A DNA stretch of 64,000 nt from assembly GCA_946699065.1 (NCBI GenBank), contig CAMPDV010000282.1, positions 248,001 through 312,000 of the forward strand, in the 5' to 3' direction. Origin of the DNA: Loxodes magnus (Eukaryota > Ciliophora > Karyorelictea > Loxodida > Loxodidae). The notes beneath the pieces are model-generated. The model was not told the DNA's origin, did no database searches, and worked only from the letters and a program-made list of their open reading frames with translations. Position 1 is the first letter of the stretch, and each line of letters starts with the position of its first letter. The position numbers and the translations under genes were made by a program. Positions 44,451 through 56,379 of the stretch are shown piece after piece.

Positions 44451-47400
44451 TAAAATTTAAAATAAATTGAAGCAAAATGATTGAGCTATAAATTTCTAAA
44501 ATAATACTTATTCAAATATTTAAATATAGCAACATTTTTGTATCTTTTAGTTTAATAATATAAAAATTGAATATTTTATATTTTATATTGCATGATAATT
44601 AAAAAAAATATAACATTTATTGCTATTTTTTACTTAAAAAATAAGGAAACATTTTTTTTTCTATAACTTAGAAATAAATAAGCATGAATACATAAGTGAT
44701 TAGAGCAAAATGAAGAAACAAAAAATCTAATAGTATTAAATATACAAAATAATAAATATTAATAAAAAGTTATGAATACATATTAAATAAAATTAAAAAG
44801 TTTTCTAGGAAAATAAAATTTTTCTATAAAAACTCTCTCCTTCCAGAAGCATGAGGTTGTGAATTTCTAGTGTTCAAAAAATTAAATTCTATGCTTATAT
44901 TAAATACAATTATTAAATTCATTCTTCCATTGCTTTTCATCACTTATTGGGTAAACAGTAGTTGAACCTTTCTAAACCTTCTTAGAGATCATTTTAATTT
45001 TATTTACAATTTCTCCAGAATTTTAAGTGCTACTACAAATGCAGCATTTTTTCTCGAAATTCGTCGCTCTTATTATCATTCTTTCTATTTTATTGGAATT
45101 GCATAGTTGATCATTTCGGATTGCTATTATTCCATTTAATTTAAGACTACTTTTATATTCTTCGCTCTTGTTTCTTGGTCTTGGATTATCTTTTCTTGTT
45201 TCTTAAATTTTATTTTTTATGATCAATACATAAAAAATCATAAACTGATTATAAAAATATTTTAATCAATAACTTAATAAACTAATATAATTCTTTCTTT
45301 TATTTAATTTATATACAATTTATTTTTTAAAGCTTAAATACCAAAAATATTCTATTAAGTTAATTCAAGATTGAAAAATAGATTAAGGTCTTCCAGATAT
45401 TTATAAATATAATAAGTTAAAGTCTTGTCATCGATTTTCAGTATGTTGAATCAGCAAAAGGGATTTCTACTTTTCTAATCACCTTTATTACCTTCTTATA
45501 TTCAAACTTGATGAAGAACGAATTAGTTTTCTTTGGTTTCTTTAAATCCTTAGTACATTATTGATGAACAGTGAATCATTTAAAATATTTTTATCCTAAA
45601 TATTAATAAGTACATCAATTATTCTATCTTGACATGGTTTCTTACCAATTTGACATGTGATGAATAAGTTTAATATTTCTTTACATTAAATGTAAGAGAT
45701 TTTTTTCATGAGGAAATGAATAAATGATGTGTTTAGAGTCTTTATAAATAAGAATAATTTTTCGCCTTCTAAACTACAATTTTTTTAGGTAATATTTTTA
45801 CACCCTTTTGATACAAATGTTTCTCAATTACCAACAAATGAGCAACGAAGTTTGTAGTTAAAATTCATTTAATCTCTAGCTTTAGGTTAACCACCTTTTT
45901 CGCATAATAGATTATCGTTTGCTGATTTACGTATAATTTTTTAATTTAATCTAAATGATTTATTTGCATCTTATTTATTAGAATTATTTCTTCCAAATAA
46001 ATACATTTATTTTGCAATGTTCATCGTAGTATTCTCTCTTGCTCAAGCGTTCTTTCCAAAGCCTCCTTATTCAGCTTTTTTCAATATAAATAATATTTCC
46101 CTTTTTCAAGCAACATTTGTGGAATATTTTTATTTATGAATCTAAAATTTCTATTTTACTGATTTAGAATTGATTACTATAAATTTGAACTTATTGTATA
46201 AGCTTCCTTAAATCATAATCCTCAGTCTTTGCTTAAATAATTACCTTATATCTATATAGAAATCGCAAACCAAGGTTTTCTAAAACTATCAAACTTCCTC
46301 GAATACAAAAGGAATTCTCAACAAGGTAATGATTATTCTTGATATCCTTCGAAAACCATAGGATTGTATTTTTATATTATATAATAATAATTTCTCTTCT
46401 AACTTGCTTATTTAATGTCGTATATGTAATGCAAGGAAACCTTTTTGATATATTGAAATTACTGAATATATATTTTTGCCGTAGATATTCTATTATATCT
46501 CTAAGTTCCAGTTCTGTAAAATTTGATTAGATGCTTTTTAGCTTTTAGTAAGAATGCATATATAACTTTTTGATTTTTCTAACTTTAGAATTAATTCAAA
46601 CACAAATTTTTCATTCTTTTTTACGTAAATAGTAAATTAAATGGTCAATTTTAAAGATTAATTTTCTCAATTTTTTAGGTTTAAAGTAAAATAAATCTAA
46701 GAAGGGGAAAAGGTACTTTTGGTTAAGATAACTTTTGATTATACTTTCCTTGATTCTTAAAGCTAAGAATATCTTTAATACATTCCATTTCATTATTGAA
46801 AAAATCCTCTATAAATTTATATTCTCTTTCAATAATATCTTAATTGAATAATATTAATAAATTACAAAATAGAATTTAATTTTTTCTTCCTTATAATTTA
46901 TCTTTTCTTCCAGTTCCCAAAATTTTACTCTCAAAACTAGTTTTATAATCGTTTTTCTGTGATGCTATTCACATAAATCATTAATTTTCTTTCTTTCTTT
47001 TTATTAATTTAATTAGTATAATCTACATTTGATCTATTAATTCTAGCAATTAGCTAGTTTTAGCATGCACTTTTAGATATTTAACTTAAGATAGGATAAA
47101 GAAAACCTTTTTGAGATATCAAATGTCTTTATCTTTAGTCTTATATACTAAAAAAAGAATAATTATAGCCAAAGTTTTTGTCTTTTTATACTTACTTAAA
47201 TAATTTTAGTTACAGCATTTGTAATACAATTATTAGTTTTTAATCTATTCTTAAGCTAGTAGCATTCTACTTAGAATCAGTTATAAAGCAAAGCTTATAT
47301 TCTTTATATATTTGCCTGATATCTTTAGTTCTCTATTTTTATCTTTTTTCAAATCAAGTTTTTTGTTTCTTTTTATCCAAAAAATCTAAAAAGCAGTTTC

Positions 47401-47736
47401 TTATTTTAGTTATTTATATAACCAACTATCTTAATTTTACTTTTTTCTAATAAAGTGACTATAAATTTATACTATAGAGGGACAGATACTAAAATCATGG
47501 ATATTAATATAAGCATAACTACTTATTTTAAAACTACATTACTAGCATTTTCTAAATAAATAGCTTTTAGAATACTCATTTAGTTCTAATAATTTATCTA
47601 TATTATATATAGAATAATAACTATATACTCATTATATGAAACTAAGTAGCATAATCCTGGTAAGTAAAATTGATTTTAAATTTATGTTTGTTTCTGGTAC
47701 TTTTTAATGTCTTAATTTCTCGCTAAATATTATAAT
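44451..47736. other. long AT-rich region, possible minus-strand coding at 45300-46960
   Basis: On the minus strand between about 46960 and 45300, frames with protein-like composition can be read (MKWNVLKIFLALRIKESIIK; ILKIDDKTLTYYIYKYLEDL). They change frame at least once, show no known domain and have no paralogue here. I do not call a gene. The rest of the interval shows nothing I can support. Confidence 0.2.
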
Positions 47737-50282
47737 ATGTAGGCTAAGTAGTAGGGATTAATAATTCCTAGTGAAAGCTTATAAAAGATTTAAAAAATTG
47801 GATAAGGAGGTTTTGGAGTGGTCTATGCTGGAAAATGGAGCGAAGTGAATGATGTTGCGATAAAAGAATTTTATGAAGAGAATCTAACTTAGAATGCTTA
47901 AAAAGAAATAGAAACTGAGTTATAAATAATGTCTTAAATGAAACATCCTAATGTGGTTATGTTATATGGATACTGTGCTTCTCCTGTCAGTTTGGTAATG
48001 GAGCTTATGCATCAATCTTTATTTAATTTGCTACAAAGCGATTAAGAGATTGACTGAAGTAGAAGATATTAAATAGCTTTAGAAATAGTATAAGGATTAA
48101 ATTACATCCATGTAAAAGGGATAATTCATAGAGACTTAAAAAGTCTTAATGTTTTAATTGATGAAAAGTGAAGGCCTAAAATATGTGATTTTGGTTTATC
48201 AAAATCAAAATTAGCTTCCAGATAAAAAACATCATAGTAAGGAAGTTCTTAATAAAAAGGTACTTTAAGTTGAATGGCACCAGAGTTGTTTTAAATGAGG
48301 CCAGAATATAGCTTCCAATCAGATATATATGCATTGGGTATAACTATGTGGGAAATAGCGGAAAGAAGGACACCATGGGAACATGTGGTAGATAGTGTGC
48401 TAATAGAGGGAGTAAAAGGAGGCGAAAGGGAATAATTAAGTTCAGATTGTCCTTAGGAATATAGAGAGTGTATATAGGAGTGCTGAAAAGGGGATGCTAC
48501 GTAGAGAATTTGTTTGGAAGAATTATAATAAAAATTGTTAGAAGGAAAGAAAAAATAAACAAATATTGATTTGAAAACGAGTGCATAGAAAATATCTCAT
48601 TTAAAAGTAGGAAAGTAAAACAAAACAAAAAAATTGTTTTTATCTGAATAGAAAGAAGAAAAATAGTATGAGAATGGTGATCGATATAAAGGCTAAATAG
48701 TAAATGGAAAGAAATAAGGAAATGGTACCTTATATTACAATAATGGAGATATATACGAAGGAGATTGGTTAGAAGATAAGATAACTGGCAATGGAGTTTT
48801 AAAATTTGCAAACGGCGAAAGATATGAAGGATAATGATTAAATAATAAAAAATAAGGTAAAAGTACCTTATATTACAATAATGGAGATATATACGAAGGA
48901 GATTGGTTGGAAGACGAAAAAAAAGGATATGGAGTTTTAAAATGCGAAAATGGAGATAGATATGAAGGATAATGATAAAGAGGTATGGCATAAGGTAAAG
49001 GAACAATTTATTGAAATGATGGAGACATTTACGAAGGAGATTGATTAGAAGATAATATAATTGGATATGGAGTTTTAAAACATGTGAGTGGAGAAAAATA
49101 CGAAGGATAATGACTAAATGGCTAAAAATAAGGTAGAGGTACCTTATATTACAATAATGGAGATATATACGAAGGAGATTGGTTGGAAGACGAAAAAAAA
49201 GGATATGGAACTTTAAAATGCGAAAATGGAGATAGATATGAAGGATAATGATTAAATAATAAAAAATAAGGTAAAGGGATTTTTTATTACAATAATGGAG
49301 ACATTTACGAAGGAGATTGATTAGAAGATAAGATCTCTGGAAATGGAGTTTTAAAGTATGCAAACGGAGATAGATATGAAGGATAGATGGTAAATGGTTA
49401 AAAATAAGGAAAAGGTACCTTCAATTATATCAATTGCAATATATATGAAGGAGATTGATAAGAAGATAAGATAACAGGTTATGGAATTTTAAAATATGCA
49501 AATGGATACAGATACGAAGGATAATGACTAAATAACTAAAGATAAGGTAAAGGTATCTACTATTACAATAATGGAGACATTTATGAAGGATATTGATAAG
49601 AGAACAAGAGAACTGGATATGGAGCATTAAAACTTGCAAATGGATATAGATACGAAGGATAATGATTAAATAATAAAAAATAAGGTAAAGGTACCTTATA
49701 TTACAATAATGGAGATATATATGAAGGAGATTGGTTAGAAGATTAGATCTCTGGAAATGGAATTTTAAAATATGCAAATGGAGAAAGATATGAAGGATAG
49801 ATGATAAATGGCTAAAGATAAGGTAAGGGAACTTGCTATCATAATGATGGAAGCATTTATGTTGGAGATTGATTAGAAGATTAGATCTCTGGAAATGGAA
49901 TTTTAAAATATGCAAATGGAGAAAGATATGAAGGATAGATGATAAATGGCTAAAGATAAGGTAAGGGAACTTGCTATCATAATGATGGAAGCATTTATGT
50001 TGGAGATTGATTGGAAGGCAAGCCAACTGGATACGGAGTTAAAAATGAGCAAATGGAGAAAAATACGAAGGAAATTGACTAGGAGGTTAAAGATAAGGTT
50101 AAGGGATTTACTATTATAAAAATGGAGATATTTACGAAGGAGATTGGTAAGCAGGCAACAGAACAGGAAATGGAGTTTTTAAATATGTGAATGGATTAGT
50201 ATTAAGTGGAAAGTTTATAAGGGGAAAGTTTTAGGATTTGCATAAAATCTTTAGTTAGAATTTAAAAGAAAATAAAAGTTGA
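47737..50282 (+). CDS. protein kinase (TKL-like) fused to C-terminal MORN repeats, copy 2, with one frameshift
   Basis: The paralogue of 18234-20420. From ATG 47737: MQAKQQGLIIPSE, then glycine loop [43 protein letters not shown] (Trp = TGA at 48271-48273) and [14 protein letters not shown] linker and about 20 MORN repeats of 23 residues follow ([19 protein letters not shown]). Near 50037-50050 one repeat has lost 1 nt relative to its neighbours (GTTAAAAATGA where GTTTTAAAATAT is usual). The MORN frame is therefore broken: in frame the protein stops about 60 codons later, whereas the old frame continues to TGA 50280-50282. Sequencing error, a fresh mutation or frameshifting are all possible. 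The kinase domain itself looks intact. Two MORN units are duplicated at a 138-bp offset (49741 and 49879). Confidence 0.85.
49741..50016 (+). repeat. 138-bp tandem duplication of two MORN units
   Basis: GATTAGATCTCTGGAAATGG and the following sequence recur 138 bp later almost without change. 138 bp is two 69-bp units, so the frame is kept. Confidence 0.8.
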
Positions 50283-50619
50283 AATTACGGATAATACATA
50301 CAATTAATTAATAACATTTTCTTTCTTAAATAAGAAAATGCTAAATACTAATCTTTGCTATTTTTAAGTAAATTTATTAATTTTATTAAGAGTCGAAAAT
50401 TTCATATGGTATTATTTAAGTAATTATAATTTAAAAATAAAATAGAGTTTATAATATAAGGAATAAAATGAGTAAAGGGATATTAAAATATCACATTTAT
50501 TATTATTTATGTTTATATTATAAAAAGTGAGTAGTTAGTGTAAAATATATAGACAGCTAATAAGGAATATTTAACAAATTATTAAATAGCAAAATAATAA
50601 TAACACAGAAAAGAAAATA

Positions 50620-51560
50620 ATATGCTCAACCTTTAGCAGCAAAGTTAGGAATTAAAGGAAAGATTAGAAAAATTAATAGATTCTAAAGACTTATATCAAG
50701 ATTAGATTTTAAATTTTCTTAATTTACCTTTAAAAATGCAGAAAATTGAACCTTCCTTACAAGAAATATGTAAATAAAAGCATTAAAATACGATTTAGAT
50801 ATTTAAGAAATTATGATTTCAAAGAGTTTAATAAGAGCTAATAAAATAATTTATTCTAAAAATGCCTTTAAAGAAATGTAGTCATATCGAATGCAAAAAG
50901 ATTTCTTGACTAAATAGAAAGAAATTAAAATGGTTTACCTTTAATAGCCTTCACTAAATATAATAGGTATAGAATTCAAGAAACTATTTCAATCATAAAA
51001 CGAGGACTTATACTTATAATTTTTAATATGAGCTGGATCTGCGCGATAAATCGAAAATAAATTCAATAAATTGCTTGTGTAGATGGAAATTGGATACTTT
51101 TTAGTACATTTACAAATTTAATCTTTATACAGACATCCTTAAGAATTTTAATAAAAATAAAATAATTGCTAGAAATATTGTAAAAGACTAAAAGCATGTG
51201 ACTAGACTATGTTGGTCAATAATTTACAAAAAATAAGATGATTAAAGTAGATAAGTACATAGAATATTCAATCAACAATTATTAAGAAGACCATTTAAAA
51301 TTTTAAGGACTAGAGCAAAGAAAAAATAGCTCATATTAAAAGAAACCAATAATTAGATTTAATGAGCTAATAAAATCCTTATTCAAGAAGAAATGAAAGA
51401 GAGCCGTGATTGAAAATGCAGAAACTTTTAAATTTAACATAATTTGCATGGCTATTTACAAATAGTGCAATTATGTTTAAATATTTCAAAAATTTAAACT
51501 CTTATAGTTTTATTATTATTATATAGATATCAGAAAAAATTTAAACCTTAAGTTCAGAAA
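50620..51560 (+). CDS. possible unknown gene with a short intron
   Basis: From an ATG at about 50621 one frame gives MLNLQQQSQELKERLEKL and a short helical segment. From about 50790 a second frame is more protein-like (KYDLDIQEIMISKSLI, EFKKLFQSQNEDLYLQF) for roughly 230 codons. A GT...TTTAG intron of 29 nt starting GTAAATAAAAG near 50769 would join the two. No domain and no paralogue were recognised, so confidence is low. Confidence 0.28.
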
Positions 51561-51912
51561 GATAAATATAATATCATAGTTGTAGTTAAGTTCTTTAAAA
51601 CTATATCTTTATTTTAGCAAAGAAAAATAAAAATTTTAAAGTGGGTTTTTGAATATAAGGTTAATAGAAAAGTTTTAAAAGCATTGCTAACATTAAGAAT
51701 TTTAGACAAAAAGAATCATATATAGATAGCTCCTTAAGAGATAGTTTTAATCTTTAATCTTTAAGTACTATTAAATTTATTTACAAAAGAGATTCTTAAA
51801 TATTAGCTATGTATTTTAATGCGAATCTTCAGAAGCTTACTTTTTATAAGTTGATTTTAGAATATATTCCTAATCTTAAATAAGCCTTTTATTTTATTAT
51901 ATATTAAATAAA

Positions 51913-52745
51913 ATGGCACCAAAGAAATAATAGACCTCTATTAACGAATACTTGAAAAAATAAGAATAACCTAATTTAATTGAAGAATAGCCTTAATAAG
52001 ATAAATATTAATAATCTAAGGAATCCTTTGCATAATCAGTTCAGCAAAGGATATCAAATATCCAATATGACTTGAAAAAGCAAAGATAAAAAATAGAAAA
52101 TTTAGAAAACTTACTAGAAAAATTAATGGAATAATTAAAGCTATAATTCCCATCCATAGATGAATCATTAAATAAAATCTAATCGTAAATAGTAATTAAA
52201 TTGGAATAAATTGATAAATAATTTAACGAAGTCCCTCAAATGTTCCAATTTCATTTTTCTTAAATTGAATATAAAATAAAGCAACTTTAAGAAAAACAAG
52301 AATAATAACAATAATAATTTAAAAATTATAAGATTAATAAGATTAATAATCAAATATCCCAATGGAAATCGAATCGGAACTCTAATTATAAGAAATAAAT
52401 AAGATCAATTACTATCCCAAAAAGATTCGGTGCTATTTATGCTAGAAAAATCATTGCTGGAAGAAACAAGAAATTGAAAAAATTAACAAGTAATAAATAT
52501 TAGACTAACTTTTCAGAATATGACCAACAAGAACAGGATAAGTATACAGAAAGAAATTCTACAACTCAAGAAACAACGATTTTTATAAAAATGGAAGAAG
52601 AAACTATAACGATAATTAGTGGATGAGGGAGAGACAAGGATGGCGGACTAATGTAGTCCTACGCAATCCTTTAGTTCAGGAAAGAGCAGGAACAAAAACA
52701 AGTGAACCTTGGAGCTCTTTTCTAAGACTATAAACTTAATTTTAT
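51913..52745 (+). pseudogene. LINE ORF1 relic with CCHC zinc knuckle
   Basis: ATG 51913 gives MAPKKQQTSINEY and a coiled coil (ENLENLLEKLMEQLKL), then poly-Gln. The knuckle CYLCQKNHCWKK (first Cys codon 52431) and LFRIWPTRTGQVYRKKF lie in another frame (offset 518 nt), so there is one indel between them. Homologous to 40698-41420 and to the minus-strand relic at 16.1 kb. The knuckle's last Cys is replaced. Confidence 0.6.
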
Positions 52746-54910
52746 CCTTTTATCCTTTTTTATCTATTCTAGTCAATGAAGTTTTCTTTAAAGTAATTTG
52801 ATATCCTTTTTTGGTTTTAGTTTCGAGCTTTATCTGAAATAGTTAGATGGAAATTATATACTTAGGCTTATTTGAGATTATATCCTTAAACTAAATCCTA
52901 TTTTTAGATCAAATTAACTAGTGTAAACAATTAATTCAGATACAAATTATTCAGCAAAGGCATCTAGCTTTTAAATGTAACAAGTATAATACCTTTATAA
53001 ACTCCTAGAATCAACACTATTTCAACCATACTTTTCAAACATTTCCTTTAACTTCCACTAACAAACTTAATGCTAGATACTAAATCAAACCTACTCAGAT
53101 CCTCTTTATAACTGCAAGTCAGATCATTCTAAGCGAGGAGAATAGCTGTCATAGAGTAAATTACTATACAAAAGATTTACCAACTAAACTCTAAAGTCTC
53201 TTCCTCAATAATAACAAATAACTCAAAGAAGCTACTATCTAATCAGTTCTTAAACGACCAGGATTAATTTCAATCTTAAAGAATTGTAGATAAATAAGAA
53301 CACAATAGTCTTAAAAAGAAGTTAAATCCTTATCTAACTAACTAAATTGCTTTATAAAGGATAATATATTTAAACAACAATAAACACCTTAAACCACTCT
53401 AGTTCAAAGCAAGACAACTTTATGGTCAAAAGCAGCAACACAAATTTGCACCAAGGAAAATCAACAATAGCCAAGCCAATTAAAGTAAAAACTTTTCGAA
53501 ACAAAGTAACGTTTCATAGATCTGAAGCTTGACTAATTAAAATCATTTACCAATCATTTTAAGGCAGAGGATACGGTATTATTTTACGGTGCTAGGAAGG
53601 TGAAGATAGAGCAAATAATTAAGTAGAAGAAAACTTAATTAAAAGCTAGAAATTTAAATTTGAGAATGCTAAGATTAAAAGAAAACTTTCTAGTTCATTA
53701 GCATGATAAGAGAAGATAAATGCATTCAATATGAAAACTTTCTATCTCCATATGTATTTGAGGAGATAAAAAGTGGTGAGTATATAATTTAAAAGTTACA
53801 AAGTTAGTATTCTGAGAGTGGTGTAATATAAAGTTAAGTTTAAGCAGTTCAGTCTTAGAAAGGTTGTAGTTAGCATATAAGGAAAATATTTAATTTAGAA
53901 TATCAATTAGGAAAATAGAAACTTAAAAGAGAGCAAATTAACGCTAGCAGAAGGGTTATAATACTTAGAGCAAGCTGAAGAGAAAAAAATCCAGAATATG
54001 ATAAAAGCAAAGAAGCTTATGAAAAAAATGAGGAAAAAGAGAAATCTGAAGATTTTGAAAATATCGAAGGGAAAAAACCGAAATTATTGAAATTAATGAA
54101 AGTAGAAATAAACTAAAGATACTAAAATACTGAAAATATCTAAGGTAAGCAAAGAATTGAAGAACTGGAAAATAATAAAGGCAGAGAAAAAAGCAAAGAT
54201 ATTTAAAATAATTAAGGCAGGAAAAGAACGAAGAAATAGAAAATAATGAAGATCGGGAAAAATCTGAAGAAAATGAAAATAATGTAAGTATTTAAGCTCA
54301 AGACAATAATTAATTGTAATTCATCGAAGAAAAAAAAAGTTAAGATTAAGTTTTGAAAAAGATGAGTTATAAGCTTCAATCAGTGAAAAACCTTGTACGA
54401 TCAAAATTAATACCCAAGGCTTATTTAACACAAATGGATTTCTAATTTATATGAAGATAAAGAAACAGACATAAGATATTCAATCTTCTTTAAGAACTCA
54501 AAGGAAAAAAATCGTTATAGATAGAAGTGAGCTAATCAACAAATTCCTCTGCAACATATCATTTTCAGATTAACAGATAGATTTTATGAAATAGATCAGT
54601 CACATTATTTATAAGAATTCTCACAAGATAAACGACAAAAGCCTGAAGTTCCTTGTCTATTATCAGAAGCATTTGTTTAGGATCATTCAGTAAAAAATTT
54701 GGATAGTAACACCGTATGAATAAGATCTTATGCTGTATTTACAAAGAGCTTACGAGGGTAGTGGACAAAGCTAGAAGAACATTTACGGCTACGCAGTAAG
54801 AATGCTAGAGTACACAAAAATATTCGTATAAAGGAATGCCTCTACTACGGTCCATGTGCTGATATTTTTAACAAGTTATGTTAATTTATTATTTACACAT
54901 CTTGAATGAA
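52746..54910 (+). other. unrecognised sequence, possibly the rest of the LINE or a decayed gene
   Basis: Several plus-strand stretches read like protein (RKIFNLEYQLGKQKLKREQ near 53890; KSLKFLVYYQKHLFRII near 54640) with a Glu/Lys-rich segment between them. They are in different frames and contain no recognised motif. No RT YADD box was seen. It could be ORF2 remains following the ORF1 at 51913, or an unrelated gene. Confidence 0.25.
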
Positions 54911-56379
54911 AATAAGATACAGCATTTTTAAAATTGGTGCTAGCATATTAAAGTCTACTAATTAGTCTCTTTAATTCTAAGCATAATTAAGTAGTCAAAT
55001 ATAGCTTAAATTAATAAATTGAAGTTTCAAGTCTATTTTAAATAAGAAGATAGTAGGTCTACAAATTAATTATTAAGATACACAGTTTAAGTAATTAAGT
55101 ACTTACTCTGATAATCTATATTTAATTTAAGTTCTCTATAATATTTAATATTAAGATGCTAAGGATAGGTTTAAATAGACCATATCGTTTAACTATAGAA
55201 TCAATTAAAATTAGTATAAATCTAAATGCTTGAATAATCCAAGTCTCTTCTAGTGATGCTGCTTAAGAGAGTAGCTTTTAGAATTACTTTCTCAGTCATA
55301 TGCCTTAGTAGGGTTAAAGGACGGCTTTTAGATGTTTTCCCTTCTGATTAATGATTCCAATTTTTTTAATTTCCAAGACCTTTCAGCATAGCTTTGTACT
55401 TTTTTAAATTCTAATGCTCTAATATAAACTAGAGAATGTCTTCATTTTCTACTTGGAGTATTATCAAGGTTTAAGACCAGTCAAAAGTGGTTTTCCGTGC
55501 TTACGCTTCACAGAAAATTTACAACTATTCTTAGCTTTATATTTTTCTACTGCTGAAAATTAACTTGTTTTCCGTCTTCTTTAGAACTTGACTGAATAAT
55601 AATTATCACTTCTAACATTGGATTTTAATACAACAGTCTTCAATCCCTATATTATAATTGCATTCCTCCTCTTAATTAACAGCTGACTGATCTCTCAAAG
55701 CTTTCCTTCATTTAGATTGCCTTTTCAATACCAATACTCTTTTCTTTACCTAGAAATGCTTTAGCTTTTTAGCCGAAAATTGAGTCTCTTACTCTTTAAT
55801 GTATTTTAAAACTAAATTTTCTTTCTAAGTCCCAACCCTTCAATCTAAGGAATATTTGAAAGCAAAAGAGAGTTGTAAAACTGGTTTTAACTTACTTAAT
55901 AAATTGTTAATCTTCTGTGCTCTTAATAGCAACCTAAAATATATATTTAAATCCTTATACTTATATATTAGCCTTTTTATTTCAGTTTGTATATCTAAAT
56001 TTACTAATAAAGCATTTATTTACTGTTATAATTAAGAAAGAGTTAAGATGCTAGATTAAGACTTATTATTTTTATTATGTATCAAGTAGAGCTTTTATAT
56101 CAATATTTCTTGTTGTGTATTATCAGATCTCTTTTCTAACCTAAGTGTGTTCCACAAGAGAGGGAGTTAATTAGCTTGCCCTGGTTGGAAGTCCTTGCCA
56201 AAAGGTTTGAATACTCCAACCAGGCTTTTCCAGGTGGATTTTTCACGAGTATTTCAACTTAATCTAAAGAACTATTTCTCAACGTATTTAACCTGATGCT
56301 AAACAAGAAAATTGCTATTAAAAAAGAAATAAGACAACAAAACTAGCTTCTAAGACTATATTTATGAATCCAAATAAAA
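54911..56379. other. AT-rich stretch, nothing supported
   Basis: No domain, RNA gene or repeat was recognised on either strand. Confidence 0.3.

Noticed and set aside
48497..50026. Two long standard-code open frames on the minus strand (288 and 198 codons, His/Leu/Tyr-rich)
   Set aside because: They are antisense shadows of the plus-strand MORN repeats, whose 69-bp periodicity keeps the opposite frame free of standard stops.
50760..50800. An 11-nt GT-AG intron (GTAAATAAAAG)
   Set aside because: Too short for any known spliceosomal intron. A 29-nt intron from the same donor to the next TTTAG gives the same frame shift and is more plausible.
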